A DNA stretch of 64,000 bases, from the NCBI RefSeq assembly GCF_007991175.1, contig NZ_BJXV01000002.1, positions 1 through 64,000 of the forward strand. The letters run 5' to 3'. Source of the DNA: Halovibrio variabilis (GTDB taxonomy: Bacteria; Pseudomonadota; Gammaproteobacteria; Pseudomonadales; Halomonadaceae). The position numbers and the translations under genes were made by a program. This document shows positions 33,558 to 42,437 of this stretch, piece after piece. How positions within the stretch are numbered: the first letter of the stretch is position 1; the number at the start of each line of letters is the position of its first letter. Below the pieces are notes generated by a model. The model had not been told where the DNA came from, ran no database searches, and worked only from the letters and a program-made list of their open reading frames with translations.

Positions 33558-35468
33558 TCAACGTTGTTTGGCAGGTTTACGTTTCACGTTTTCTCGACGT
33601 TTGTTTCTAGTGCCCGTGCGCTTGGCCGGGCCACCCGCTTCGCCTTGGGCGGTCTGCAGGCTCTGCCTTAGTTTGGCCGCGTCGCTGTGGGTGAGCAGGC
33701 CGCGTAAATCATCCAGCAGCGCCTGCTGGAAAGCGCCAGGATCGTCCTGCTGTTCGGAAATCCCCCTTAGACGCTGTTCCCAAAGGGCGGTGCGCTCCGG
33801 CGTGCTTACGGCGCTGGGCAGGGCGGCGATTAAGGCGCTTCCCAGTTTGGTGGCGCGCAGGGCCTTTTGCTGGCGTACCAGGTAGCCGCGCTGCACCAGG
33901 GTTTCGATAATGCCTGCGCGGGTGGCTTCGGTGCCCAGGCCGTCGGTATCGCGCAGAGTGCGGCGAACGGTGGGGTCATCCACGTAGCGGCCAATGTTCA
34001 TCATCGCCTTGATCAGGCTGGCATCGGTAAAGGGCTCCGGTGGGCGGGTCTCTTTCTCCTCAACGCCTGCGCCAACGGCTTGGCAGGCTTCTCCTTGAGT
34101 GAGTGGTGGCAGCGGCGGGGCTTCATCGCGGGTGGTAAATAGTGGTTTCCAACCGGGGTCGAGAATGCTTTGGCCGCGGGCGCGGAAGGCTTCATTGAGC
34201 AGCGTAAACTCCGCTTTGACTTCGAAGGTGCGCAGCGGGCGGTAAAACTGGGCCATCACGTTGCGCACGATCAACCGAAACACATGGCCTTCGGTCGCGG
34301 AGAGCTGGCTAAAATCGGCTGGTTTGCCGGTGGGCGCAATCGCGTGGTGAGCGCCGACCTGCTTATCGTTCCAGGCCTTGGAGCGCAGCGTGAAGTCCGC
34401 GCCCTTTAGCCACTGTTGCAGTGCTTCATCGTTTTGGCAGGCGCCGGTTAAACTGCGCTGGGCAAGCTGAAGGTGCTCTTCGGGTAGGTAGCGGCAGTCG
34501 GAACGTGGATAGGTAATCAGCTTGTGGCGCTCGTAAAGCCGTTGGCAAATATCCAGCACCATCTGCGCCGAAAGCCCATGGCGGCGGGCGGCGTCGACCT
34601 GCAGGGCAGACAGCGAGTAGGGCAGCGGCGGGGCTTGACGTTTTTCCTGTTGGTCGAGCTTAGCCAGCTGGCCCGTTGCACCCGGCAACTCAGCCGCCAG
34701 GGCGTCGGCCGGTTTGCGGTCAATCAAACGGCCTTGATCATCGAGAGGTTGATGCTCTTTGGGCGCCCACCAGGCGCGTAACTGGCCTTGGGCGACGTTT
34801 AGATCCACCCATAGCGGGTAAAACGGGTGGGGCACAAAGTCACGAATGGCGTTGTCGCGGCGCACGATGAGCCCCAGCACTGGGGTTTGTACGCGGCCGA
34901 CAGACAGCACGCCGTCGTGGCCGGCTTGGCGGCCAGTCAGCGTCCAGGCGCGGGTCAGGTTAATGCCATACAGCCAGTCAGCGCGGGAGCGGGCCTGGGC
35001 GGCCTCAAACAGCGGCTGATACTCGGCGTTGGGGCGCAGCTTGGCAAGCGCCCGGCTCACTGCGGGCTTGTTAAGGTCGCTGATCAGCAGCCGCTGCACC
35101 GGACCGCGATACTTCATGTACTCGATCACTTCCTGCACCAGTAGCTGGCCTTCGCGATCAGGGTCACCCGCGTGAACCACGTCGGTGGCTTGTTTGATCA
35201 GCTTGCGAATCACCGCGAGTTGCCCGCGTGCTTTTGAGCGCGGCATCAGTTTCCACTGGGCGGGCACGATGGGGAGTCGATCCAGCCGCCACTGTTTATC
35301 GGCGGGGTCGTAGGCTTCCGGCGGCGCCTGCTCCAGTAAGTGCCCCAGGCACCAGGTAACGGTGGTGTCTGCGCAGTTAATCGCGCCGTCCTGGCGTTTG
35401 CTAGTGCCGGGAAGCGCCTCGGCAATGGCTTGGGCGAGGCTGGGTTTTTCGGCAATTATCAGGCGCAT
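33558..35468 (-). CDS. topB: DNA topoisomerase III
   Basis: 636 residues, type IA. The Toprim domain begins with MRLIIAEKPSLAQAI and holds DPDREGQLLVQEVI. The catalytic Tyr is in LITYPRSDCRYLP, with GVLSVGRVQTPVLGLIV and DGLGTEATRAGIIETL as further fold marks. TopB decatenates replication intermediates. The C-terminal tail (residues about 610-636) is rich in Lys and Arg, as in E. coli TopB (653 residues). The start at 35468 begins directly with the Toprim strand. Confidence 0.95.
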   Translation of the reverse strand: MRLIIAEKPSLAQAIAEALPGTSKRQDGAINCADTTVTWCLGHLLEQAPPEAYDPADKQWRLDRLPIVPAQWKLMPRSKARGQLAVIRKLIKQATDVVHAGDPDREGQLLVQEVIEYMKYRGPVQRLLISDLNKPAVSRALAKLRPNAEYQPLFEAAQARSRADWLYGINLTRAWTLTGRQAGHDGVLSVGRVQTPVLGLIVRRDNAIRDFVPHPFYPLWVDLNVAQGQLRAWWAPKEHQPLDDQGRLIDRKPADALAAELPGATGQLAKLDQQEKRQAPPLPYSLSALQVDAARRHGLSAQMVLDICQRLYERHKLITYPRSDCRYLPEEHLQLAQRSLTGACQNDEALQQWLKGADFTLRSKAWNDKQVGAHHAIAPTGKPADFSQLSATEGHVFRLIVRNVMAQFYRPLRTFEVKAEFTLLNEAFRARGQSILDPGWKPLFTTRDEAPPLPPLTQGEACQAVGAGVEEKETRPPEPFTDASLIKAMMNIGRYVDDPTVRRTLRDTDGLGTEATRAGIIETLVQRGYLVRQQKALRATKLGSALIAALPSAVSTPERTALWEQRLRGISEQQDDPGAFQQALLDDLRGLLTHSDAAKLRQSLQTAQGEAGGPAKRTGTRNKRRENVKRKPAKQR

Positions 35469-35729
35469 AGCAGCGGGGCCTTACTCGTATCCTGTGATGG
35501 CGGCTATGGTAGCAGACACGCGGGAGCAGACCCATTGAGGTGTTAGCGTAAGGCGTTAGCTCAGGCAATCAGCGCAGGCAATATAGTGATGCTATATATC
35601 GCCAAAACTGTTAGCTTGTACACATGTTGTATAGCTAATTATCTTGTCATGGACAAAGCGTCAGGCCTGGATTCAGGGCTAAATGACGCTATGGGCAATA
35701 TGATGATGAATAACAAGGAGAGAGAGTCA

Positions 35730-36977
35730 ATGCGTGAGCGCGGCAGAACACGACGCTTGATGGGCTTAGGCGCACGTACCGGTGGTGCGATGCTGAAGAC
35801 CCGCTTAGGGGGGCAAGCGGATTGGCGTGCTCTGGGCGAAGCGCTGTTTGAAGGGCTTTCAGAGCTGAAAGGCCCGGCTATGAAGCTGGCCCAGGTGATG
35901 TCCCAGTGGGATGACCTGCTGCCCCCTGATCTCGCCGAAGAACTGGCTCGTTTACAGCGCCAGGCAGAACCGATGCCCTGGCCACGTATTCGCGAAACGT
36001 TGGTGCTGCAGTACGGCGATATTGATCACTATTTTAGCGACATCGAAGAGCGCCCGTTTGCCAGCGCTTCCATGGGCCAAGTGCACCGGGCGACCACCCA
36101 TGAGGGTGACACTGTCGTACTCAAGGTGCAGTATCCAGGTCTAGCGGAAGTGTTAGAGAGTGATTTGATCCAGGTGCGGCGCATTATGCGGCTGGGCCGC
36201 TGGTTTAAGGTGCCCCAGGCCAGGCTTGATGCGCTGTTTGAGGAGCTGGCCGTGAGCCTGCGTGAGGAGCTGGATTACCCTGCGGAAGCGGCCGCTTTGG
36301 CGCGCTACCGGAAGCGCTATCAGGATAACCCGCATTTGGTGATTCCCGAGCCGCTGCTTGAGCTATCCGGTAAACACGTATTAGCCATGCGTTTTGTTGG
36401 CGGGACGCCGCTGCGTGACCTAGCCACTGCTGATGACGCCACGCGCCAGGGCATTGCCCAGACATTAGCGGATTGGCTCACCGAAGAATTGTTCAGCTAC
36501 GGCGAGCTGCATGCTGACCCCCACGCGGGTAATTTTGCCGCCGATGACCAAGGGCGGCTGGTGATTTACGATTTAGGTGCGGTGATTAGCGTGCCCGAAG
36601 CGCGGCTAACCGCCATGATGCAGTTGCTTGATGCCACGCTGAAATATGACCCCATGGCCATGGATGAGGCGCTTTTGCAGATGGGCGGGCGACAGGGGCA
36701 GGGCGCGCCACTGTCGCTCTATCGCGAAGCAGCGGAGTGCGTGGCGCCGTTATTTGCGCCGGGAGAGCAGGATTTTAGCGACGTACGGGTACATCGTCGG
36801 TTGCGTGAACTCACCCCTAAAGTGTGGGCGGCGATGGACCGGCTACAGCCCCCGGCGGATACGCTGTTACTCTCCCGCGCGCTCAACGGCCACTACTGGA
36901 ACCTGGTGCGTCTGGGAGCACGTTTGGATATGCATAAACGTACCGCGCCGCTATTAACCCGAGCGCGCGCGGCTTAG
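35730..36977 (+). CDS. ABC1/AarF (UbiB-like) atypical kinase
   Basis: About 415 residues. ADCK/UbiB family features are the KxGQ-type motif (LKGPAMKLAQVMSQ), the Ala-rich loop FASASMGQVHRA, VVLKVQYPG with the ATP-site Lys, LDYPAEA, LHADPHAGNF and YDLGAV. The family supports ubiquinone biosynthesis or lipid homeostasis; members like this, outside ubi operons, are not individually assigned. The ATG at 35730 has AAGGAG nine bases ahead; the frame is open to 35586 and a start at 35649 would add a charged helix. It converges with the GNAT gene, the stops overlapping by four bases. Confidence 0.85.
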   Translation: MRERGRTRRLMGLGARTGGAMLKTRLGGQADWRALGEALFEGLSELKGPAMKLAQVMSQWDDLLPPDLAEELARLQRQAEPMPWPRIRETLVLQYGDIDHYFSDIEERPFASASMGQVHRATTHEGDTVVLKVQYPGLAEVLESDLIQVRRIMRLGRWFKVPQARLDALFEELAVSLREELDYPAEAAALARYRKRYQDNPHLVIPEPLLELSGKHVLAMRFVGGTPLRDLATADDATRQGIAQTLADWLTEELFSYGELHADPHAGNFAADDQGRLVIYDLGAVISVPEARLTAMMQLLDATLKYDPMAMDEALLQMGGRQGQGAPLSLYREAAECVAPLFAPGEQDFSDVRVHRRLRELTPKVWAAMDRLQPPADTLLLSRALNGHYWNLVRLGARLDMHKRTAPLLTRARAA

Positions 36978-37567
36978 TCGAGTGTTTTCAGCCAAAACAC
37001 CATCGGCTTGTGGGTTTCGCTGGGCTCATCGATATCTTTCCAGGCGAAGGTGGTTGTCAGTTCGGGTTGGCGCTGATAGCCCAGGCCCTGCCAGAAGCCA
37101 TGCAGCGGGCGGTAATCGGCGGGCTCCAGTGGATGACCGGGCGGGCGTTCCACGGCGCAGAAGGCCACTTTATCGAACCCCTGGCGTTTGGCATGGGCTT
37201 CTCGCTCTGCCATGAAGTGCTTGCCAATGCCACGGCCGCGGTAGTCATGAAGCAGCACCGATTCGCCGTAGTAAAAAACGCGTTGGGGTGCGATACCGTG
37301 AGCCTCAAACGGATGGCGAAATTCGTCGACTTCATCCGCCAAGGGTTGCCCAGTAGCGGCGCCTACCAGCTCTTCTCCGTCAAACGCTAGCACGAACAGG
37401 CTGGCGGGGTTGTCAGCGTAGCGGCCTAAATAATCCGCCTCGTAGTCTAGGTCACCATCGTAAAGGTAGGGATAATCACGAAATACCCGAATGCGTAGCC
37501 GGGCGAGTGCCTGACGGTGAGGGGCTATATCGGCTCCTTGGCAGGTGGTGACTGTCAATGCATTCAT
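36974..37567 (-). CDS. GNAT N-acetyltransferase
   Basis: 197 residues. The acetyl-CoA loop is YRGRGIGKHFMAEREAHAK (about residues 110-128), preceded by strand FYYGESVLL and followed by VAFCAVERPPGHP and FWQGLGYQ, giving a complete GNAT fold. The N-terminal RLRIRVFRDYPYLYDGD is typical of a subgroup of uncharacterised proteobacterial GNATs. The ATG at 37567 has a GGGAG site eight bases ahead. Substrate unknown. Confidence 0.83.
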   Translation of the reverse strand: MNALTVTTCQGADIAPHRQALARLRIRVFRDYPYLYDGDLDYEADYLGRYADNPASLFVLAFDGEELVGAATGQPLADEVDEFRHPFEAHGIAPQRVFYYGESVLLHDYRGRGIGKHFMAEREAHAKRQGFDKVAFCAVERPPGHPLEPADYRPLHGFWQGLGYQRQPELTTTFAWKDIDEPSETHKPMVFWLKTLD

Positions 37568-37723
37568 TGGTTTGCTCCCGCTGATTTCAACGCTGCGCAG
37601 TTGGGTTGACAATTGGCACCCTAGCAGCCTCTCACGATGTCGCCAATCCTCTCTGCGAGTTACCCAAGGGTCATGCTAGACTATGGCGCTTTTCAATAGG
37701 GTCTTTTATCAGTGGAGACGGCA

Positions 37724-39547
37724 ATGCTGGCGGTATGGGTCGATCAGCTGCTGGGATTTGCCTCCGGGGCACTCTCGGCAATCAGGCAGCAAGAACACTA
37801 TCCGGATTTTATGACGTGGGTGCGCGCCAAGGGCGCAGACGCTTTTGAAGGCGATGTGGCAATGGCCCAGGCGCTTGCCCCCGTGCTGTGGTCGCAAACG
37901 CCGCTGGAGCGGCTCAACTTTGCCTGCGAGCCACTCGCCACACCAGGGCGTAACGAGCTGTGCTGGTGCGATTCCGGGCGCAAATTTAAGCAGTGCTGCT
38001 ATCAGGTTGAGTTTCCTACCGACATTCCCGAGCAAATGATGTGGATGCTGTCGCTCCGTGAATGGAAAGGCGCCACTCTCAAAGCCGCGCTGGATAGCCA
38101 GCAAGCCCCGCCGCAAGCATTGCTGGAAGCGGGTTTGATCGCCGCAGAAAGTGGCCAAACCGGCCGCGCTATGCAAATTCTTGAATCGCTGTTTGACGGC
38201 AGCGACTGGTCAAGGCTGCCCGAACAGGCCGAGCCCGCCTTTGAGATCCTGCTGGATATTTACCAAGAGCGCGGCTTTAACCGTAAACGGGCCGATTTAC
38301 TCGACGAGGTCATGGAGCGCGGGCCGCTGTTTTTACGCGGCGTGGCGCTTGAGCGCCTGTGCTTAATGCACTTGGATAACGATGACCTGGATAGCGCTCG
38401 CGGCGCCTTTGTCAAAGCCCAGCAGGCGCTGCCGGATTCCCCCACGTTGGCCTACATTGAGGCCATGCTACTGCTACATGAAGGTCACGAGCAGGAAGCC
38501 AAAGAGCGGGCGAATTTCTGGTATCGCCGTCTGGTTCGCCAAGGTGAGCTGGATGAAGACCAGCTTGAATTCTTGGCGGCGCTAGCCGATAACCCCGGCG
38601 CCACCTTGGCCGATCAGCTGCTTAGCGCGGAAGAGGATTTAGCGACGCCTCTGGTAGCGCTTCAGTCCTTATTGGCCGCGCTGCCCGTCGCCCCTAAAAT
38701 CGATCTTCAAGCCGACCCCCAAAGCGGGCGACTGCTTTACCACACCAGTGCCCGTGAAGCGACGCTGTTTGCCGCCTGGCACGAGCAGTTTCAGGTGCTG
38801 GTGGATGAAGACGTCGCGCTGGGCTTTCGCGATGACCCCTGGGGCAACGCCGTTGAGTGGATGTCGGCGCTATGCTCGCATCCCGAATGGCTGGATGCAC
38901 CGCAGGTAGTGCAAGACTTAACCTTGGCGTTGACCAGCCGCTTTGGCAGCTTGCCATGGATGGCGCCGAGCCTTTTGGAGCCACTGGCACAGCGTTTATC
39001 GCGCTGGTTAGAGCAAGCCAGGGCAGAGGGCGAAGGTAGCCTGTGCTGGGATGATGCCGATAACGCCATATTGCTGCGCACCGGGTTAGCCCTGGTAGTC
39101 GGCATGGAGCGCGGCGCGCGTCAGCACTCCCGCCAGCTGGCTGAAGAATTATTGCTGATTGACCAGGAAGATAGCCTTGGCCTGCGTGAACTGGTGTTGG
39201 ATCAACTGCTGCGCGATGATCGCAACGAGGAAGCGCTGGCGCTAGCCGAGGAAAATGACAGCGATGATGATGGCTCGCTGGTATTGGGGCTGTTAATGGG
39301 GAAAGCCTTAGCGCTGTATCGTCTTGAGCAGCAAGACGCTGCGGAAACCGCGTTGAAGGATGTGATTGGCCATAATCGCCATGCGCTTGAGCTGCTGTGC
39401 GCCGAGAGCCCACGCCCCTCAATGCCCCATCCCGATGGCCAGGTTGACCCCGGCTCACGGGCAGAAGCGTGGCAGTACCGCACCTTGATGCGCGACCAGT
39501 GGCGCACGACACCCGGTGCGTTGGATTGGCTCGAAGCTCATCGCTAG
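37724..39547 (+). CDS. Large SEC-C motif protein with helical repeats
   Basis: 607 residues. A SEC-C zinc motif GRNELCWCDSGRKFKQCCYQ (about residues 76-95) gives the C-x-C-x8-C-C metal site seen at the SecA C-terminus. The long rest is alpha-helical with TPR-like spacing (for example AGLIAAESGQTGRAMQILESL and SARGAFVKAQQALPDSPTLAYIEAMLLLHEG). Such proteins are common in gammaproteobacteria, and the role is unknown; binding to SecB or ribosomes by analogy with SecA is inference. The ATG at 37724 has GGAG six bases ahead. Confidence 0.78.
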   Translation: MLAVWVDQLLGFASGALSAIRQQEHYPDFMTWVRAKGADAFEGDVAMAQALAPVLWSQTPLERLNFACEPLATPGRNELCWCDSGRKFKQCCYQVEFPTDIPEQMMWMLSLREWKGATLKAALDSQQAPPQALLEAGLIAAESGQTGRAMQILESLFDGSDWSRLPEQAEPAFEILLDIYQERGFNRKRADLLDEVMERGPLFLRGVALERLCLMHLDNDDLDSARGAFVKAQQALPDSPTLAYIEAMLLLHEGHEQEAKERANFWYRRLVRQGELDEDQLEFLAALADNPGATLADQLLSAEEDLATPLVALQSLLAALPVAPKIDLQADPQSGRLLYHTSAREATLFAAWHEQFQVLVDEDVALGFRDDPWGNAVEWMSALCSHPEWLDAPQVVQDLTLALTSRFGSLPWMAPSLLEPLAQRLSRWLEQARAEGEGSLCWDDADNAILLRTGLALVVGMERGARQHSRQLAEELLLIDQEDSLGLRELVLDQLLRDDRNEEALALAEENDSDDDGSLVLGLLMGKALALYRLEQQDAAETALKDVIGHNRHALELLCAESPRPSMPHPDGQVDPGSRAEAWQYRTLMRDQWRTTPGALDWLEAHR

Positions 39548-39548
39548 T

Positions 39549-39586
39549 CCCACCCTCAAGCCTGTTTAAGCAGGCTTGGGGGTGGG
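39549..39586. terminator. Hairpin between convergent SEC-C and ampG genes
   Basis: CCCACCCTCAAGCCTG and CAGGCTTGGGGGTGGG form a 16-bp stem with one G-T pair and a TTTAAG loop. It sits between the two stops and reaches into the ampG 3' end. There is no T run, so it may act as a bidirectional 3' end rather than a classical terminator. Confidence 0.6.
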
Positions 39587-40927
39587 CACCAACTGCTTGT
39601 CTCGGCTGATCCAGATCGCCAATATAATTGCCGGTAACCCCAACAGGGTGGCGATGACGAAAAAGCTCGGGTAGCCCTGGGCGGTGACGACGAGCCCGCC
39701 AAAACCGCTTAAAAACTTCCCTGGCAGCGTCATTAATGACGAAAATAGCGCGTACTGGGTCGCGGTGTAAGCGCGTGAGGTTAAACTCGAAAGAAAAGCG
39801 ATAAACACCGCGCTGGCTAAGCCGTTGGCAAGGTTGTCGCCGATAATCGTCACCACCAGCATAGGCAGCTGATTACCCACCACGGCAAGAACGGCAAACA
39901 GCAAGTTGGTGACCATCACCATTCCCGCACCGAAAATAAGCAGCGGGCCGATACCGTAGCGAGCGACGAAAAGCCCGCCTAATATCCCCCCGGTAATGCT
40001 CATCGCAATACCAAATATATTGGTCACGTTGGCAATCTCGGCCAGCGAAAAGCCCAGGTCGATATACAGCGGGTTAGCCATTGAAGCCATGGCCAAATCG
40101 CTGATCCTAAACACCGCAATAAATACCAAAATCCACACCGCTTTCACCCCGTAACGGGTGAAGAAATCGGTAAACGGGCAGACTAACGCACCGATGCTCC
40201 AGGCCCCCAAGCGGCGTAAAATTTTGGGTTTACCGCGGCTGGCGCGAATAAACGCGCGTACCTTGGGTTCATGAATCAACTGGATCGATAGCGACGCGCG
40301 TTTGGGCTCCGGGCGCACTAACACCGTCAACATACCAATGCTCATCAGCGCTGCCATGCTGAGATACGCCACGTCCCAAGAGGCGGATGCCGCGATATAG
40401 AGCGCCCCGGCCCCAGCGGCGAGCAAGCCGCCGCGATAGCCAATAATATAAGTAGACGCCATGGCGGCCTGTACGTGGTCGTCGGCAGATTCAATGCGAT
40501 AGGCGTCGATAGCGATATCTTGGGTGGCTGAGCCAAAGGCGATGAGTAGCGCAAATAGGGCCACCAATCCCAGGTTGCCCACCGGGCTTACACCGGCAAG
40601 CCCGACAAGCCCCGCCACAATCATTGCCTGCGCCAGCAGCATCCAGCCGCGGCGTTGGCCAAACGCGCGGGTTAGCAGCGGTAGCGCCAACCGATCCACC
40701 ACCGGCGCCCAGAAAAACTTGATTGAATAGAGCATGCCGATCCAGGCAAAAAAGCCAATGGCCGCGACTTCAACGCCATCGCTGCGCAGCCAAGCCGATA
40801 GCGTTGAAAACACCAACAGAAACGGCAGGCCGGCAGAAAAGCCCAAAAACAGCATGGTAATAACCGGGGCACGACAATAAATAGCCAGTGCGGCAAGCCA
40901 ACTGCGCTGGGGGGTGGGGCTGGGCAT
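39566..40927 (-). CDS. ampG: AmpG-like muropeptide permease (MFS)
   Basis: 453 residues and 12-14 hydrophobic segments. AmpG features include FLGFSAGLPFLLVFSTLSAWL, IGMLYSIKFFWAPVVDRL, GSATQDIAIDAYRIE and YIIGYRGGLLAAGAGAL. AmpG imports anhydro-muropeptides released from peptidoglycan for recycling and influences AmpC induction. It lies alone between convergent and divergent neighbours. The N-terminus starts MPSPTPQRSW before helix 1, as usual. Substrate assignment is by family. Confidence 0.88.
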   Translation of the reverse strand: MPSPTPQRSWLAALAIYCRAPVITMLFLGFSAGLPFLLVFSTLSAWLRSDGVEVAAIGFFAWIGMLYSIKFFWAPVVDRLALPLLTRAFGQRRGWMLLAQAMIVAGLVGLAGVSPVGNLGLVALFALLIAFGSATQDIAIDAYRIESADDHVQAAMASTYIIGYRGGLLAAGAGALYIAASASWDVAYLSMAALMSIGMLTVLVRPEPKRASLSIQLIHEPKVRAFIRASRGKPKILRRLGAWSIGALVCPFTDFFTRYGVKAVWILVFIAVFRISDLAMASMANPLYIDLGFSLAEIANVTNIFGIAMSITGGILGGLFVARYGIGPLLIFGAGMVMVTNLLFAVLAVVGNQLPMLVVTIIGDNLANGLASAVFIAFLSSLTSRAYTATQYALFSSLMTLPGKFLSGFGGLVVTAQGYPSFFVIATLLGLPAIILAIWISRDKQLVPTPKPA

Positions 40928-41026
40928 TAAGCGCTACTCCTGGGAAAGACGTTGGCAACGGCCAAGTGATAAGCTAGGGGGTGTGATCCATCACAAAGCC
41001 GATAGCTTACCGGAGAGGAGTTTTCC

Positions 41027-41545
41027 ATGTCGATTACGGCGCATCAGGTCGTTACCTTGCACTATGTTCTCAGCGACGTGCTCAACGATGGCAGCAAGAA
41101 GGTATTGGATGACTCCCAGGCGCGCGATAAGCCGCTGGAGTATCTACATGGCCACGACAATATCGTGCCAGGGTTAGAGAGTGCCTTAGCAGGCCAAGTG
41201 GCGGGCGCCGAGCTAAGCGTGCAATTAATGCCCGCCGATGCCTACGGCGTGCGCAACGAAGCGCTGGTTCAAGAGGTTAGCCGTGGTTCTTTCGGCGGGG
41301 CTGAGCTTGCGCCCGGCAGCCGTTTTCAAACCGAAGGCGAAGCCGGCCCGCAAATTGTCACTGTGTTAGCCATCGACGGAGACCGCGTGACGGTTGATAC
41401 CAATCACCCGCTTGCCGGGCGCACGCTGAACTATCAAGTGCGCATTTTGGACGTTCGGGAAGCGACCCGAGCGGAATTGGCCAAAGGCCATCCACTACCG
41501 CCGGGCACCGAGCACAGTAAAGTCGAAGACCGCAAGGTACTCTAG
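41027..41545 (+). CDS. SlyD-like FKBP-type peptidyl-prolyl isomerase
   Basis: 172 residues. An FKBP core is split by an insert-in-flap chaperone domain: VVTLHYVLSD at the start, LEYLHGHDNIVPGLESALAGQVAG, MPADAYGVRNEALVQEV, then the IF domain and DTNHPLAGRTLNYQVRILDVREAT. This is the SlyD/FkpB layout. The His/Cys-rich nickel tail of E. coli SlyD is absent. The ATG has an AGAGGAG site. It is cytosolic and helps proline-limited folding. Confidence 0.88.
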   Translation: MSITAHQVVTLHYVLSDVLNDGSKKVLDDSQARDKPLEYLHGHDNIVPGLESALAGQVAGAELSVQLMPADAYGVRNEALVQEVSRGSFGGAELAPGSRFQTEGEAGPQIVTVLAIDGDRVTVDTNHPLAGRTLNYQVRILDVREATRAELAKGHPLPPGTEHSKVEDRKVL

Positions 41546-41587
41546 TCTTACTGGCCCCAAAAATTAGTCTTACTGGCCCGCAAAAAT
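41543..41587. repeat. 22/23-bp tandem duplication after the slyD-like gene
   Basis: TAGTCTTACTGGCCCCAAAAAT (41543-41564) is repeated with one added base at 41565-41587. The first copy includes the stop codon of the slyD-like gene; the second runs into the FNR box. Confidence 0.9.
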
Positions 41588-41600
41588 TGATCGGTATCAA
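41587..41600. promoter_or_regulatory. Perfect FNR/ANR box
   Basis: TTGAT-CGGT-ATCAA equals the consensus TTGATNNNNATCAA at every fixed position. Its centre (41593.5) is about 91.5 bases before the start site predicted from the -10 box at 41673-41678. Confidence 0.8.
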
Positions 41601-41636
41601 TTTCTTGTTTAACCGCTAGCCCCCGCCCTGCGTAAC

Positions 41637-41685
41637 TTGACCCAGGTCAGCATTCTCCCGCCGCTGAGTGACTAGTATGAACGCA
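41637..41685 (+). promoter_or_regulatory. Class II FNR/ANR-type promoter of the 40-residue peptide gene
   Basis: TTGAC-CCAG-GTCAG (41637-41650) is a second FNR-like box with both half sites 4/5 matched. TAGTAT at 41673-41678 is a good -10 box, placing the start near 41685 and the box centre at about -41.5, the canonical position for class II activation. No -35 element is seen, as expected. Confidence 0.65.
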
Positions 41686-41709
41686 TACATCACGGCGGGA
41701 GGAATCACC

Positions 41710-41832
41710 ATGTATTGGGATGACACAATTATTTTCGGTTTGGCCACCGTCGCTTTAGTTATCGCTTTCATGGTGGGTTGGGTTGGCTTCGTGATTCGCG
41801 ATCATCTACGTAAAGACGAGCGCAAGAAATAG
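41710..41832 (+). CDS. 40-residue single-pass membrane peptide, FNR-box controlled
   Basis: MYWDDTIIFGLATVALVIAF continues through one hydrophobic helix (about residues 7-29) into a basic tail RDHLRKDERKK. A GGGAGG ribosome site (41697-41702) sits seven bases before the ATG, and a strong terminator follows, so this is a complete monocistronic unit. Charge distribution predicts N-out, C-in topology. The size and shape recall small subunits of terminal oxidases or other respiratory complexes, but it does not match CcoQ, CcoS or CydX by eye. Function unknown; oxygen-dependent control is inferred from its promoter. Confidence 0.75.
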   Translation: MYWDDTIIFGLATVALVIAFMVGWVGFVIRDHLRKDERKK

Positions 41833-41895
41833 CCAAGCCAGCGCCTGTCAACGTTGTCAGGGGAGGGGGTTTGCTAGCGTAGTAAGCCTCCTGTT

Positions 41896-41923
41896 GCCAG
41901 CCCAATTTGGGCTGGCTTTTTTT
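41896..41923 (+). terminator. Terminator of the 40-residue peptide gene
   Basis: GCCAGCCCAATTTGGGCTGGC forms an eight-pair stem with a short AT loop followed by seven T. It ends the plus-strand unit and lies 43 bp from the 3' end of the convergent globin operon. Confidence 0.9.
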
Positions 41924-41965
41924 GGTCTGGCTTTTTAGCTTAATTTAAACAGTGAGGCTGGCAGG

Positions 41966-42427
41966 TTACTGAAGACGCATAATATCTGAATACATCGGGG
42001 CTAACCGGCCCAGCAGCTCATTACGGGCACCAAGGGTAATGCCTTCTTCCTGCATTGCCGCATCGAGATGCTCCACCACGCGATTAAAATGCACGTCCGT
42101 CAGCCCCATATGTTGGTGAGCACGGTCCATTGGCGGGCCTTCGTAGCGGCAGGGGCCGCCGCTCACATCACACAGCTGGCTCGCCAGCGATTCGGCAAAT
42201 AAGTCGATGTTAGTGTTGGCAAAAAACACCACCACATCGGGATCGTCGGCAATCCGGTATAACAGGTTTTCGACCACGGCATTGATCGACGCTTGTCCAC
42301 CCAGGCGCTCGTAGAGCGGTGCCGACGGTGCTTGATGCGCACAGCCGGCGAGCGAAAACGCGACCGCTGCAAAAATGAGTGCAATTAAAGCACGCTGTTT
42401 AGACGTGTGTTGGCGTTGATAACTCAT
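41966..42427 (-). CDS. Lipid-anchored group 1 truncated haemoglobin
   Basis: 153 residues. A lipoprotein signal peptide (ALIALIFAAVAFSLAGC, Cys near residue 29) is followed by a 2/2 globin domain: APLYERLGGQASINAVVENL, DPDVVVFFANTN, LCDVSGGPCRYEG, and the proximal-His region MDRAHQHMGLTDVHFNRVVEHL. Truncated globins bind O2, NO or CO. Export to the envelope and lipid anchoring set this one apart from the usual cytosolic forms. The ATG at 42427 is ten bases after the DUF3034 stop; the frame is open to 42472 but that part lacks a signal. Last gene of the four-gene operon; whether it traffics heme at the membrane is unknown. Confidence 0.85.
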   Translation of the reverse strand: MSYQRQHTSKQRALIALIFAAVAFSLAGCAHQAPSAPLYERLGGQASINAVVENLLYRIADDPDVVVFFANTNIDLFAESLASQLCDVSGGPCRYEGPPMDRAHQHMGLTDVHFNRVVEHLDAAMQEEGITLGARNELLGRLAPMYSDIMRLQ

Positions 42428-42437
42428 AGTATCCCGC

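Noticed and set aside
38694..39512. A 272-codon open frame antisense to the SEC-C gene
   Set aside because: Arg/Pro/Ala-rich composition and no start signal; the SEC-C frame is clearly the coding one.
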